Assembly (NCBI GenBank): GCA_025937035.1
Contig: JAICSG010000127.1
Span: forward strand, 1-8,724
Direction: 5' to 3'
From: Thermoanaerobaculia bacterium
GTDB lineage: Bacteria; Acidobacteriota; Thermoanaerobaculia; Multivoradales; UBA5704
DNA length: 8,724 nt
Shown here: piece after piece, positions 1 through 5,176 of the stretch
How positions within the stretch are numbered: position 1 is the first letter of the stretch
Layout of the letters: each line of letters opens with the position of its first letter
The notes under the pieces: model-generated
Seen by the model: only the letters and a program-made list of their open reading frames with translations
Database searches by the model: none
What the model was told of the DNA's origin: nothing
Program-made: the position numbers and the translations under genes

Positions 1-44
1 CGGTTGATGCGCGCGGTGTGCGCCCCTCTCTCCCGTCGGTATGT

Positions 45-72
45 GGGGTTGGGGGGGTGAGTGGGGTTGGGG
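45..72 (+). other. G-quadruplex-forming G-run block
   Basis: Four G-runs of 4, 7, 4 and 4 bases are separated by loops of 2 (TT), 5 (TGAGT) and 2 (TT) bases, which fits the usual G4 pattern. The block lies in the gene-free first 100 bases, just past the 3' end of the minus-strand zinc-finger gene, so the transcript of that gene would carry the C-rich strand. I see no other feature in positions 1-83. Confidence 0.5.
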
Positions 73-83
73 AGTGTGGTTCA

Positions 84-96
84 GCCCCGAAGGGGC
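84..96 (-). terminator. Short GC hairpin after the zinc-finger gene (weak terminator candidate)
   Basis: GCCCC and GGGGC arms flank a three-base loop (TTC on the minus strand), starting five bases past the stop codon at 101-103. The stem is only 5 bp and no T-tract follows in the minus direction, so efficient intrinsic termination is doubtful. Confidence 0.25.
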
Positions 97-100
97 GGAA

Positions 101-463
101 TTAATGCCCCGGCTTCAGCGACCGCATCGCCCGCAGGGCCTTGCGCACGGTCTCCACCTGATCCGGCTCGAAGTAGGCGAGCTCGCAGCGGGTGCAGACC
201 CAGGCCGGGACCTCCTCCCAGGCGAGGCGGTATCCCTCCCCTTCCAGGTGGACCGGCGCCGTCCCCTTCTCCACCGGCCCCTGGCAGCGCAGGCAGCGCA
301 TGGGGAGCACCTCGGGAGCGGGGCGCAGGCGCGCCGTCTGGCCGGTGATGGGGAGCGTGGCGTCGAGATCCACGGGCGGCTTCACCACCCCCAGAGGGCC
401 GAGACGGGTGGGAGGGGCGCTCTTCATGGGAACAGGAATCCGGGAGCCAGCCTTCATCAGCAT
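101..463 (-). CDS. YgiT/MqsA-type zinc-finger protein
   Basis: This 120-residue protein has a YgiT-type zinc-finger domain at about residues 55-113. Two CxxC pairs (Cys57/Cys60 in CLRCQG and Cys90/Cys93 in VCTRCE) should bind one zinc. The segment between them and the VPAWVC and YFEPDQVE stretches follow the family pattern (vPa-x-C-x2-C, then a Tyr-Phe segment and a helix). In known members this fold is the N-terminal half of MqsA-like antitoxins, or a stand-alone domain beside small toxins. Here no C-terminal helix-turn-helix follows and no toxin gene is visible on either side, so a toxin-antitoxin role is unproven. Residues 1-54 are a low-complexity, proline-rich leader. The start is supported by AAGGAG about seven bases upstream; internal Met codons at residues 3 and 13 are alternatives. 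Confidence 0.75.
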   Translation of the reverse strand: MLMKAGSRIPVPMKSAPPTRLGPLGVVKPPVDLDATLPITGQTARLRPAPEVLPMRCLRCQGPVEKGTAPVHLEGEGYRLAWEEVPAWVCTRCELAYFEPDQVETVRKALRAMRSLKPGH

Positions 464-492
464 CGGAACGCTCCTTCTTCTTCACAAGCGAA

Positions 493-523
493 ATCGTACA
501 GCAGCGGATGATCTTATTTGCAA
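493..523 (-). promoter_or_regulatory. Possible promoter of the zinc-finger gene
   Basis: On the minus strand TTGCAA (518-523) and TACGAT (493-498) resemble -35 and -10 boxes, but the 19-bp spacer is long and both matches are imperfect. They lie 30-60 bases upstream of the start codon in an AT-richer patch. This is a weak inference from position and composition. Confidence 0.2.
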
Positions 524-548
524 GGATCTTGCCTGCCTCCCGATCCCC

Positions 549-685
549 GCCCGGGGATCAATCCCCGGGCTACGAATCAACCAAAAAGCCGGGTGAACCC
601 GGCTCCCGAGTCAGAAAGGGCTGACCAAGAGCCGGCTTCAGCCGGCTTTTCGGTTACAACGTAGCCTGGGCATTCATGCCCGGGC
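549..685. repeat. Cluster of four REP-like palindromes
   Basis: Four inverted repeats sit in the gene-free stretch 464-749. The arms are 549-558/561-570 (GCCCGGGGAT and its exact complement), 587-594/597-604 (AGCCGGGT), 630-637/640-647 (AGCCGGCT) and 664-673/676-685 (GCCTGGGCAT, one G-T wobble). Every one has a two-base centre, the left arm ends in T and the right arm begins with A; three of the four show a TTCA or TGAA tetraloop. The second is preceded by AAAAA and would act as an intrinsic terminator for minus-strand transcripts; the third is followed by Ts and could do so for plus-strand transcripts. They resemble REP-type extragenic palindromes, but I recognise no named family. Outside them, 464-548 holds only the weak promoter candidate, and I see nothing convincing in 686-749. 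Confidence 0.75.
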
Positions 686-749
686 GGACCGGTGTACCAT
701 CATCCCCCGGTCTGGAATGCCCTCTCAACCCCGAACGCTTACAACGGAC

Positions 750-2174
750 ATGAGAGCCGCCCTCGCCCTCCTGCTGCTCGCCGTGCAGGCTCCGGCCCAC
801 CAGGCCGCCGCGCCCGCCGCCCCCGACTTCCCCCGTGGCAAGGTCGTCGAGAAGGTCGTCTGCGCGGCCAACCCCCAGGAGAGCTACGCCCTCTATCTGC
901 CCAGCGGCTACACCCCGGACCGCGCCTGGCCGATCCTCTACATCCTCGATCCGCGCTCGCGGGGGGATCTGGCGGCCGAGCGCTTCCGCCCGGGGGCGGA
1001 GAAATACGGGTACATCCTCGCCAGCTCCAACAACTCGATGAGCGACGGCCCCATGGAGCCCAACCTCGCCGCCATGCGGGCGATGTGGGCCGACACCCAC
1101 GGCCGCCTGGCGATCGACGACCGCCGGGTCTATGCCGCCGGCTTCTCCGGCACCGTCCGCTCCTGCTGCGTCCTGGCGCGCACCGCGCCCGGCACCATCG
1201 CGGGGATCATCGGCGCCGGCGCCGGCTTCCCCTTCCACGAGCCGCCGAAGAAGGGGGACCCCTTCGTCTTCTTCGGCACGCTCGGCGACAAGGACTTCAA
1301 CTACTACGAGATGATGGATCTCGAGCCCAGGCTCCGCGAGGCGGGGATCACCCACCGCGTCGAGATCTTCGACGGCATCCACCAGTGGCCCCCCGAGGAG
1401 CTCGCCACCCGCGCGATCGGCTGGATGGAGATCCAGGCCATGAAGTCCGGCATCCGGCCGAAGAGCCCCGCGATCGTCGAGGAGCTCTGGGGGCGGACGA
1501 TCGGCCTCGCCCGCGCCGCCGAGGCCTCCGGGGACCTCTTCCAGGCCCAGCGGTATTACGAGGGGGCCGCCCAGGATTTCGCCGGGCTGCGCGACACCTC
1601 CGAGGCCGCCGCGAAGGCCGCGGCGCTGGCCGCCAACCCCGCCCTCCAGAAGGAGTGGAAGGAGCGCGAGGCCCGGCTCAAGCACGACAAGGAGATGCTC
1701 TCGCAGGCGCCGGGCATCCTCGCCGCCGCGGTCGGCCCCGGCGGCGAGCCCACGACGGTCTCCCGGGTGGTGGCGGCGCTCCACATCCCCGAGCTCCGCG
1801 ACCGCGCGAAGAACGCCGCGACGGCGGACGAGCGGCTCTCCGCTCAGCGGGTGCTCAACACGATCGGCGTGCAGACCAGCTACTACCTGCCGCAGAGCTT
1901 CAGCGAGAAGAAGGAGTGGGACCGGGCGATCTTCGTCCTCTCGGTCGCCACCGAGATCTCGCCCGAGAAACCGTTCGTCTGGTACAGCCGCGCCGAGGCC
2001 TACGCCCGCAAGGGGGACCCCAAGCGGGCCCTGGCCGATCTCCACCAAGCCGTCGACAAGGGGTGGAAAGACCTCGCCTCCCTCCAGCAGGACGAGGCCT
2101 TCGCCCCCCTCCGCCAAGACCCCGAATACCAGAGGCTCATCGCGGCCCTGGAACCGAGAAAGCCCAACCCATGA
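750..2174 (+). CDS. Exported alpha/beta hydrolase with C-terminal TPR-like helices
   Basis: From the ATG at 750 the product is 474 residues. It begins with a typical signal peptide (MRAALALLLLAVQA), so it is probably exported. An in-frame ATG at 717 would add 11 residues before the signal; neither start has a clear Shine-Dalgarno sequence. Residues 30-235 resemble PHB-depolymerase/esterase-like alpha/beta hydrolases: YALYLPSGY, then WPILYILDPRSRG, the nucleophile elbow GFSGT with Ser133, an acid at Asp180 or Asp182 (LGDKDFNY), and His211 (GIHQWP). The elbow departs from G-x-S-x-G because Thr replaces the last Gly. Residues 250 to the end are helical, with a clear TPR-like unit at about 384-435 and a closing AFAPLRQDPEYQRL segment often seen at the end of TPR arrays. 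The stop overlaps the start of the AcvB-type gene (ATGA), so the two are probably translationally coupled. The substrate is unknown. Confidence 0.82.
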   Translation: MRAALALLLLAVQAPAHQAAAPAAPDFPRGKVVEKVVCAANPQESYALYLPSGYTPDRAWPILYILDPRSRGDLAAERFRPGAEKYGYILASSNNSMSDGPMEPNLAAMRAMWADTHGRLAIDDRRVYAAGFSGTVRSCCVLARTAPGTIAGIIGAGAGFPFHEPPKKGDPFVFFGTLGDKDFNYYEMMDLEPRLREAGITHRVEIFDGIHQWPPEELATRAIGWMEIQAMKSGIRPKSPAIVEELWGRTIGLARAAEASGDLFQAQRYYEGAAQDFAGLRDTSEAAAKAAALAANPALQKEWKEREARLKHDKEMLSQAPGILAAAVGPGGEPTTVSRVVAALHIPELRDRAKNAATADERLSAQRVLNTIGVQTSYYLPQSFSEKKEWDRAIFVLSVATEISPEKPFVWYSRAEAYARKGDPKRALADLHQAVDKGWKDLASLQQDEAFAPLRQDPEYQRLIAALEPRKPNP

Positions 2175-3718
2175 GCCACCCCATGAGAAAAACCGCGCTC
2201 CTGCTCGCTTTCCTGCTGACGGCGTCCAGCCTGCCCGGGACCGCCGACGACAAGCCGCCAGCCAAGCCTTCGCGGCCCTCGGCCCGGCTCTCCGCCCAGA
2301 AGACGGAGTCTCCGGCCGCCACCTCGCCCGCGCCGGCCACCGAGACGCTCACCTACGGCCGCTTCGGCACCGTCTGGCTCTACCGCCGGACGCCCCATCC
2401 GAGCCACGTCGCCCTCTTCTTCTCCGGCGACGGCGGGTGGAACCTGGGCGTGGTCGACATGGCGCAGATCCTGGCCGCCCAGGACACCCTGGTGGTCGGC
2501 ATCAGCGTGCCGTACTACATGCAGAAGCTCAACGCCTCCAAGGAGAGCTGCCTCTATCCGGCCTCCGATCTCGAGCTGCTCTCCAAGTACGTGCAGAAGA
2601 AGCTCGGCTTCCCCGACTACGAGCCGCCGGTGCTGGTGGGCTACTCCTCCGGCGCCACCCTCGCCTACGCCGCCCTCGCCCAGGCGCCGCCCACCACCTT
2701 CAAGGGGGCGATCAGCATGGGCTTCTGCCCCGACCTGCCGCTGGCGCACCCCTTCTGCGCCGGCCACGGCATCGCGAGCGACCCGGGTCCCAAGGGGAAG
2801 GGGATCGTCTTCCGGCCCACCTCGACCCTGGAGCAGCCGTGGATCGCCTTCCAGGGGACGATCGACCAGGTCTGCAACAAGGACGACGTGGTCAAGTACA
2901 CCGCCCAGGTGAAGAACGGGCATACCGTCCTGCTGCCCGACGTCGGCCATGGCTTCTCCAGGACCAACAAGTGGGCGCCGCAGTTCAGGGAGGCTTTCCA
3001 GAGTATCGTCGGGGAGAAGGGGGCCGCGAAGAGCTCCGCCGCGGCGTCTCCCACTGCCACGGCCAAGGGCGCGCCGTCGGTGGCGGGCCTGCCGCTGGTC
3101 GAGGTCCCCGCCAAGGGGAAGGGGGGGCCGGCGCTCGCCGTCATCCTCTCCGGCGACGGCGGCTGGGCCAGCATCGACAAGGACGTCGCGGGGGCGCTCG
3201 CCGCGAAGGGGATTCCGGTGGTCGGCTGGAACTCGCTGCAATATTTCTGGAGCCGCAAGCCCCCCGAGGTCGCCTCCAAGGACCTGGAGCGCATCCTCCG
3301 GCACTATCTCGCGGCGTGGGACAAGCAGGAGGTGCTGCTGGTCGGCTACTCCTTCGGCGCCGACGTCCTCCCCTTCTTCACCAACCGTCTGCCGGCCGAC
3401 CTGCTGGAGAAGATCCGCCTGCTGGCGCTGCTCGGTCCCGGCAAGACGGCCGACTTCGAGTTCCACGTCACCGACTGGCTGGGGGGCGGGAGCAAGGGGC
3501 AGCCGGTCTTCCCCGAGGTCAGGAAGCTCGCCGGGCATCCGCCCGTCCTCTGCCTCTACGGCAGCAAGGAGAGCGACAGCCTCTGTCCGCAGATCACGGC
3601 CCCGCTCGGCAAGGCCCAGGTGCTCCCGGGAGCCCACCACTTCGGAGGGGACTACGACGCCCTGGCCGCGCTGATCCTCAAGGAGGCGCGGGGGGGAGCG
3701 GTGGAGGCGAAGCGTTGA
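2171..3718 (+). CDS. acvB: AcvB/VirJ-type periplasmic serine hydrolase, two VirJ domains
   Basis: The 515-residue product starts with a signal peptide (about 1-25; Met5 is an alternative start) and a Pro/Ser/Ala-rich linker to residue 57. Two related alpha/beta-hydrolase domains follow. Domain 1 (about 60-282) has SGDGGW at 85-90, GYSSG with Ser159, Asp232 and His260. Domain 2 (about 305-508) has SGDGGW at 327-332, GYSFGADVLPF with Ser394, an acidic ESDSLCP patch at 467-473 and AHHFGGDY with His489/490. Domain 2 carries the family signature, including WNSLQYFWSRKPPE and a LALLGPG stretch. Agrobacterium AcvB has this two-domain layout and is reported to hydrolyse lysyl-phosphatidylglycerol in the periplasm; VirJ corresponds to the C-terminal part. 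Unusually, both domains here appear to keep a complete Ser-Asp/Glu-His set. Domain 1 has four cysteines (127, 186, 196, 235), perhaps disulfide-bonded. Aminoacyl-lipid hydrolysis is inferred from family. Confidence 0.9.
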   Translation: MSHPMRKTALLLAFLLTASSLPGTADDKPPAKPSRPSARLSAQKTESPAATSPAPATETLTYGRFGTVWLYRRTPHPSHVALFFSGDGGWNLGVVDMAQILAAQDTLVVGISVPYYMQKLNASKESCLYPASDLELLSKYVQKKLGFPDYEPPVLVGYSSGATLAYAALAQAPPTTFKGAISMGFCPDLPLAHPFCAGHGIASDPGPKGKGIVFRPTSTLEQPWIAFQGTIDQVCNKDDVVKYTAQVKNGHTVLLPDVGHGFSRTNKWAPQFREAFQSIVGEKGAAKSSAAASPTATAKGAPSVAGLPLVEVPAKGKGGPALAVILSGDGGWASIDKDVAGALAAKGIPVVGWNSLQYFWSRKPPEVASKDLERILRHYLAAWDKQEVLLVGYSFGADVLPFFTNRLPADLLEKIRLLALLGPGKTADFEFHVTDWLGGGSKGQPVFPEVRKLAGHPPVLCLYGSKESDSLCPQITAPLGKAQVLPGAHHFGGDYDALAALILKEARGGAVEAKR

Positions 3719-3783
3719 ATTAAAGAGAGGATTGCATTCTCGACATCTATATATTAGCCTTCCCGCAGAAAAGGAGGATCTCT
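3719..3783 (+). promoter_or_regulatory. AT-rich leader with strong RBS for the first Cys-rich peptide
   Basis: The spacer after the AcvB-type gene is much more AT-rich than its surroundings. TATATT at 3750-3755 could be a -10 box, but no -35 box lies at the proper distance (TTGCAT at 3732-3737 is only 12 bases away). AAGGAGG at 3771-3777, six bases before the ATG, is a near-ideal Shine-Dalgarno sequence. No terminator is visible after the preceding gene, so read-through from it is possible. Confidence 0.4.
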
Positions 3784-4011
3784 ATGCTCAGAGCAGCCAA
3801 GACCCGGATTTTCCTGCTTCTGCTGGCGGCCTTCACCACCTTGCTGGCCCTGACGCCCCCGAAGACGGCCCAGGCCTGCTTCGCGTACGACGTCGAAACC
3901 TGCTACTACGCGAATGGGACGACCTGCCAACTGTCGGATTGCAGTAAGTACAACAACTGCAACGGCTCGCAGGTCAGTTGCTATTATCAGCGGACCGTGT
4001 GCTGCGTCTGA
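3784..4011 (+). CDS. Secreted eight-cysteine peptide A (unrecognised family)
   Basis: This 75-residue protein has a positively charged start, a hydrophobic core (IFLLLLAAFTTLLAL) and a PP-x5-AQA segment that fits signal peptidase I cleavage after residue 31. The mature peptide of about 44 residues then begins at Cys32. Cysteines lie at 32, 40, 48, 53, 59, 66, 73 and 74, giving C-x7-C-x7-C-x4-C-x5-C-x6-C-x6-CC: an even number, consistent with four disulfides. The mature part is rich in Tyr, Asn, Thr and Ser and slightly acidic. AQAC is not a good lipobox because Ala, not Leu, is at -3. Peptide B, 108 bases downstream, is a clear paralogue; the shared layout plus a strong ribosome binding site makes it a real gene. 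I do not recognise the family. A secreted antimicrobial, inhibitor or signalling peptide is possible but unproven. Confidence 0.82.
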   Translation: MLRAAKTRIFLLLLAAFTTLLALTPPKTAQACFAYDVETCYYANGTTCQLSDCSKYNNCNGSQVSCYYQRTVCCV

Positions 4012-4040
4012 TCCCCGCCCGCCAGGAGCCCAGGCCATTG

Positions 4041-4064
4041 CCGCCCGGCTTGAAAGCCGGGCGG
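4041..4064. repeat. Palindrome between the two Cys-rich peptide genes
   Basis: Perfect 11-base arms (CCGCCCGGCTT at 4041-4051 and its complement at 4054-4064) surround a two-base GA centre. The T-GA-A core (TGAA tetraloop) and GCCCGG-rich stem match the cluster at 549-685, so this is probably a fifth member of that family. No T-tract follows, so it may attenuate or stabilise the transcript between the peptide genes rather than end it. Confidence 0.7.
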
Positions 4065-4087
4065 TAGTGCGCGGGCCTGAATTTTGC

Positions 4088-4123
4088 TTATTCGTACCCT
4101 CTTATAAGGAGGAATACGAATGA
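4088..4123 (+). promoter_or_regulatory. Hairpin sequestering the RBS and start codon of peptide B
   Basis: Bases 4098-4103 (CCTCTT) pair with the Shine-Dalgarno bases 4107-4112 (AGGAGG) around a three-base ATA loop, with one G-U wobble. After a small internal loop (C4097 opposite A4113-A4114), 4090-4096 (ATTCGTA) pairs perfectly with 4115-4121 (TACGAAT), which includes the first two bases of the ATG. Two more pairs, 4089-4122 (G-U) and 4088-4123, extend the stem to about 15 bp. In RNA the whole translation start would be masked. The shape fits an RNA thermometer or another translational switch, but no ligand domain is visible upstream. Peptide A has no equivalent structure. Confidence 0.65.
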
Positions 4124-4356
4124 CGAAAGCTGCCAAGATTCGAGTTTTCCTGCTGGCTATGGCGACCTCCACGACCCTGCTGGCCTTGATGCCCCCGAGG
4201 GCGGCCCAGGCCTGCTTCGCCAAGGACATCTATCTCTGCACGCAGAGCAACGGGACTCAGTGCGTCTATGGGGACCCCTCTCCCTGCAGCTACGACAACT
4301 GCACGGAAGATCCGGCCACCCTCAATTGCACTTATTGGAAGACCGCCTGCTGCTGA
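4120..4356 (+). CDS. Secreted eight-cysteine peptide B (paralogue of A)
   Basis: The 78-residue product aligns with peptide A from its first residue: 23 of the first 34 positions are identical, including A-A-K, TTLLAL, PP and AQACFA. Cleavage after AQA would leave 47 residues starting at Cys32. Cysteines are at 32, 40, 48, 56, 61, 70, 77 and 78 (C-x7-C-x7-C-x7-C-x4-C-x8-C-x6-CC). The first three spacings, the last one and the terminal CC match A while the middle loops differ. NGT-x-C, Y-x-NC or Y-NC and C-[TY]-Y are also shared. Net charge of the mature part is acidic. A strong AAGGAGG at 4106-4112 lies seven bases before the ATG but inside a hairpin, so expression is probably conditional. 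The gene looks like a tandem duplicate whose mature part has diverged. Function is unknown. Confidence 0.82.
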   Translation: MTKAAKIRVFLLAMATSTTLLALMPPRAAQACFAKDIYLCTQSNGTQCVYGDPSPCSYDNCTEDPATLNCTYWKTACC

Positions 4357-4370
4357 GGCTCTTCCACACC

Positions 4371-4394
4371 GGGGCGGCTTCGTGAGGCCGCCCC
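4371..4394. terminator. GC-rich stem-loop between convergent genes
   Basis: GGGGCGGC (4371-4378) and GCCGCCCC (4387-4394) form a perfect 8-bp stem with an 8-base loop, extendable by a G-U and a T-A pair. It lies 15 bases past the stop of peptide B and 8 bases past the end of the convergent RAM-domain gene, so it could serve both. No T-run follows on either strand, so its terminator strength is uncertain. Confidence 0.5.
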
Positions 4395-4401
4395 TCCCGT
4401 C

Positions 4402-4695
4402 CTACCCGCCCATCCCCTCCTCCGCCCCGATCGAGAAGATCCGCTCCAGGTCGTAGCGGGAGAAGACACGGAACGCCAGCAGCGTCTCCGAGCGGGTGAT
4501 GCCGTCGATCTTCAGCATCTGGCGGGTGACCGCGTCGGCGATCGCCTCGTTGTCCTTGACGCGCGCGATGGCCACCAGATCGTACTGCCCGGCGACCGAA
4601 TAGACCTCGGTGATCCCCTGCAGGTCGACCAGCTTCTCGGCGACCTCGTTCACCTTCGACTTCTCCACCACCAGCAGAATGACCGCACTCACCAT
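4402..4695 (-). CDS. Stand-alone Lrp/AsnC ligand-binding (RAM) domain protein
   Basis: From the ATG at 4695 the product is 97 residues and consists of one Lrp/AsnC effector-binding domain without the usual N-terminal helix-turn-helix. It shows the beta-alpha-beta-beta-alpha-beta pattern: AVILLVV, a helix to residue 24, VYSVAGQYDLVAIARV (31-46, with the conserved G-x-YDL turn), a helix, and IDGITRSETLLAF (63-75). In known Lrp proteins this domain oligomerises and binds amino acids; stand-alone versions are common and may act as sensors or pair with full-length regulators. The start is chosen because GAGGAGG lies eight bases upstream and the homologous region begins right after it. A longer in-frame extension to 4824 would run into the tandem repeats and is unlikely. 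TATAGA at 4732-4737 on the minus strand could be its -10 box. Confidence 0.88.
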   Translation of the reverse strand: MVSAVILLVVEKSKVNEVAEKLVDLQGITEVYSVAGQYDLVAIARVKDNEAIADAVTRQMLKIDGITRSETLLAFRVFSRYDLERIFSIGAEEGMGG

Positions 4696-4773
4696 GGGAT
4701 CGCCCTCCTCAAGGGTTGCCTCTCCGGGAACTCTATACCAGCGTGCCGTCCGCGGCTCCGGCCGGGACGGCGC

Positions 4774-5151
4774 CCCGTCCCTTTTGGGGAGGGGTCCGTC
4801 TTTTTGGGGAGACCCCAGGCTCATATAGGGAGACCCCTCGTACTATATGGACGAGCCTCCGTCTTTTTGGGGAGACCCCTCGTCTTTTTGGGGAGAGGGT
4901 CCGTCCTTTTGGGGAGACCCCAGGTTCATATAGGGAGACCCCTCGTACTATATGGACGGGCCTCCGTCTTTTTGGGGAGACCCCTCGTCCTTTTGGGGAG
5001 AGGGTCCGTCTTTTTGGGGAGACCCCAGGTTCATATAGGGAGACCCCTCGTACCATATAGACGGGCCTCCGTCTTTTTTGGGCAGCTCCCACCCTTTGGG
5101 GACGGCTCCCTCGTCTCTTGGGAGAGGCTTCGCCCTTTCGGGAGAGGGAGT
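4774..5151. repeat. Tandem array of 21-bp monomers in a 105-bp higher-order repeat
   Basis: Eighteen consecutive monomers of exactly 21 bp fill the divergent intergenic region. Monomer types in order are: one 'e-like' unit (4774-4794), then a-b-c-d-e in 4795-4899, a-b-c-d-e in 4900-5004, a-b-c plus two decayed units in 5005-5109, and two more decayed units to 5151. Types a, d and e contain a GTC, T-tract (four or five Ts), GGGGAG core; b contains CATATAGGGAG; c contains TACTATATGGACG. The two complete 105-bp blocks differ at only four positions, all transitions, while the edge units are degenerate, as expected for an array homogenised at its centre. Many monomers carry a GGGG-AGA-CCCC mini-hairpin. 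A further decayed unit may reach 5171, five bases before the M20 start codon. Because 21 is divisible by three, open frames cross the array without being evidence of coding. No known repeat family is recognised. Confidence 0.93.
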
Positions 5152-5176
5152 CCGTCTGCGATAGGCTTACCCTCCC

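Noticed and set aside
654..2117. Long minus-strand open frame opposite the TPR hydrolase gene
   Set aside because: The plus strand encodes a hydrolase with signal peptide and catalytic motifs, while the antisense product is low-complexity Gly/Ala/Arg/Leu typical of a shadow frame.
692..2170. Upstream extension of the AcvB-type reading frame, which would give a product of about 1000 residues
   Set aside because: The extension lies in another frame of the hydrolase gene and is Arg/Pro-rich; the ATG at 2171 with a signal peptide and ATGA overlap is far more likely.
3784..3880. Peptides A and B as lipoproteins
   Set aside because: The residues before the first mature cysteine are AQA, lacking the Leu-type residue at -3 expected in a lipobox; signal peptidase I cleavage after A-Q-A fits better.
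4821..4837. Resemblance of repeat type b (CATATAGGGAG followed by ACC) to the start region of a T7-type phage promoter
   Set aside because: The match covers only the initiation end and lacks one base; the upstream recognition part is absent and no phage genes are present, so it is best seen as chance within the repeat.
4774..5151. CRISPR array
   Set aside because: The units are contiguous 21-bp monomers with no unique spacers between them and no cas genes nearby.
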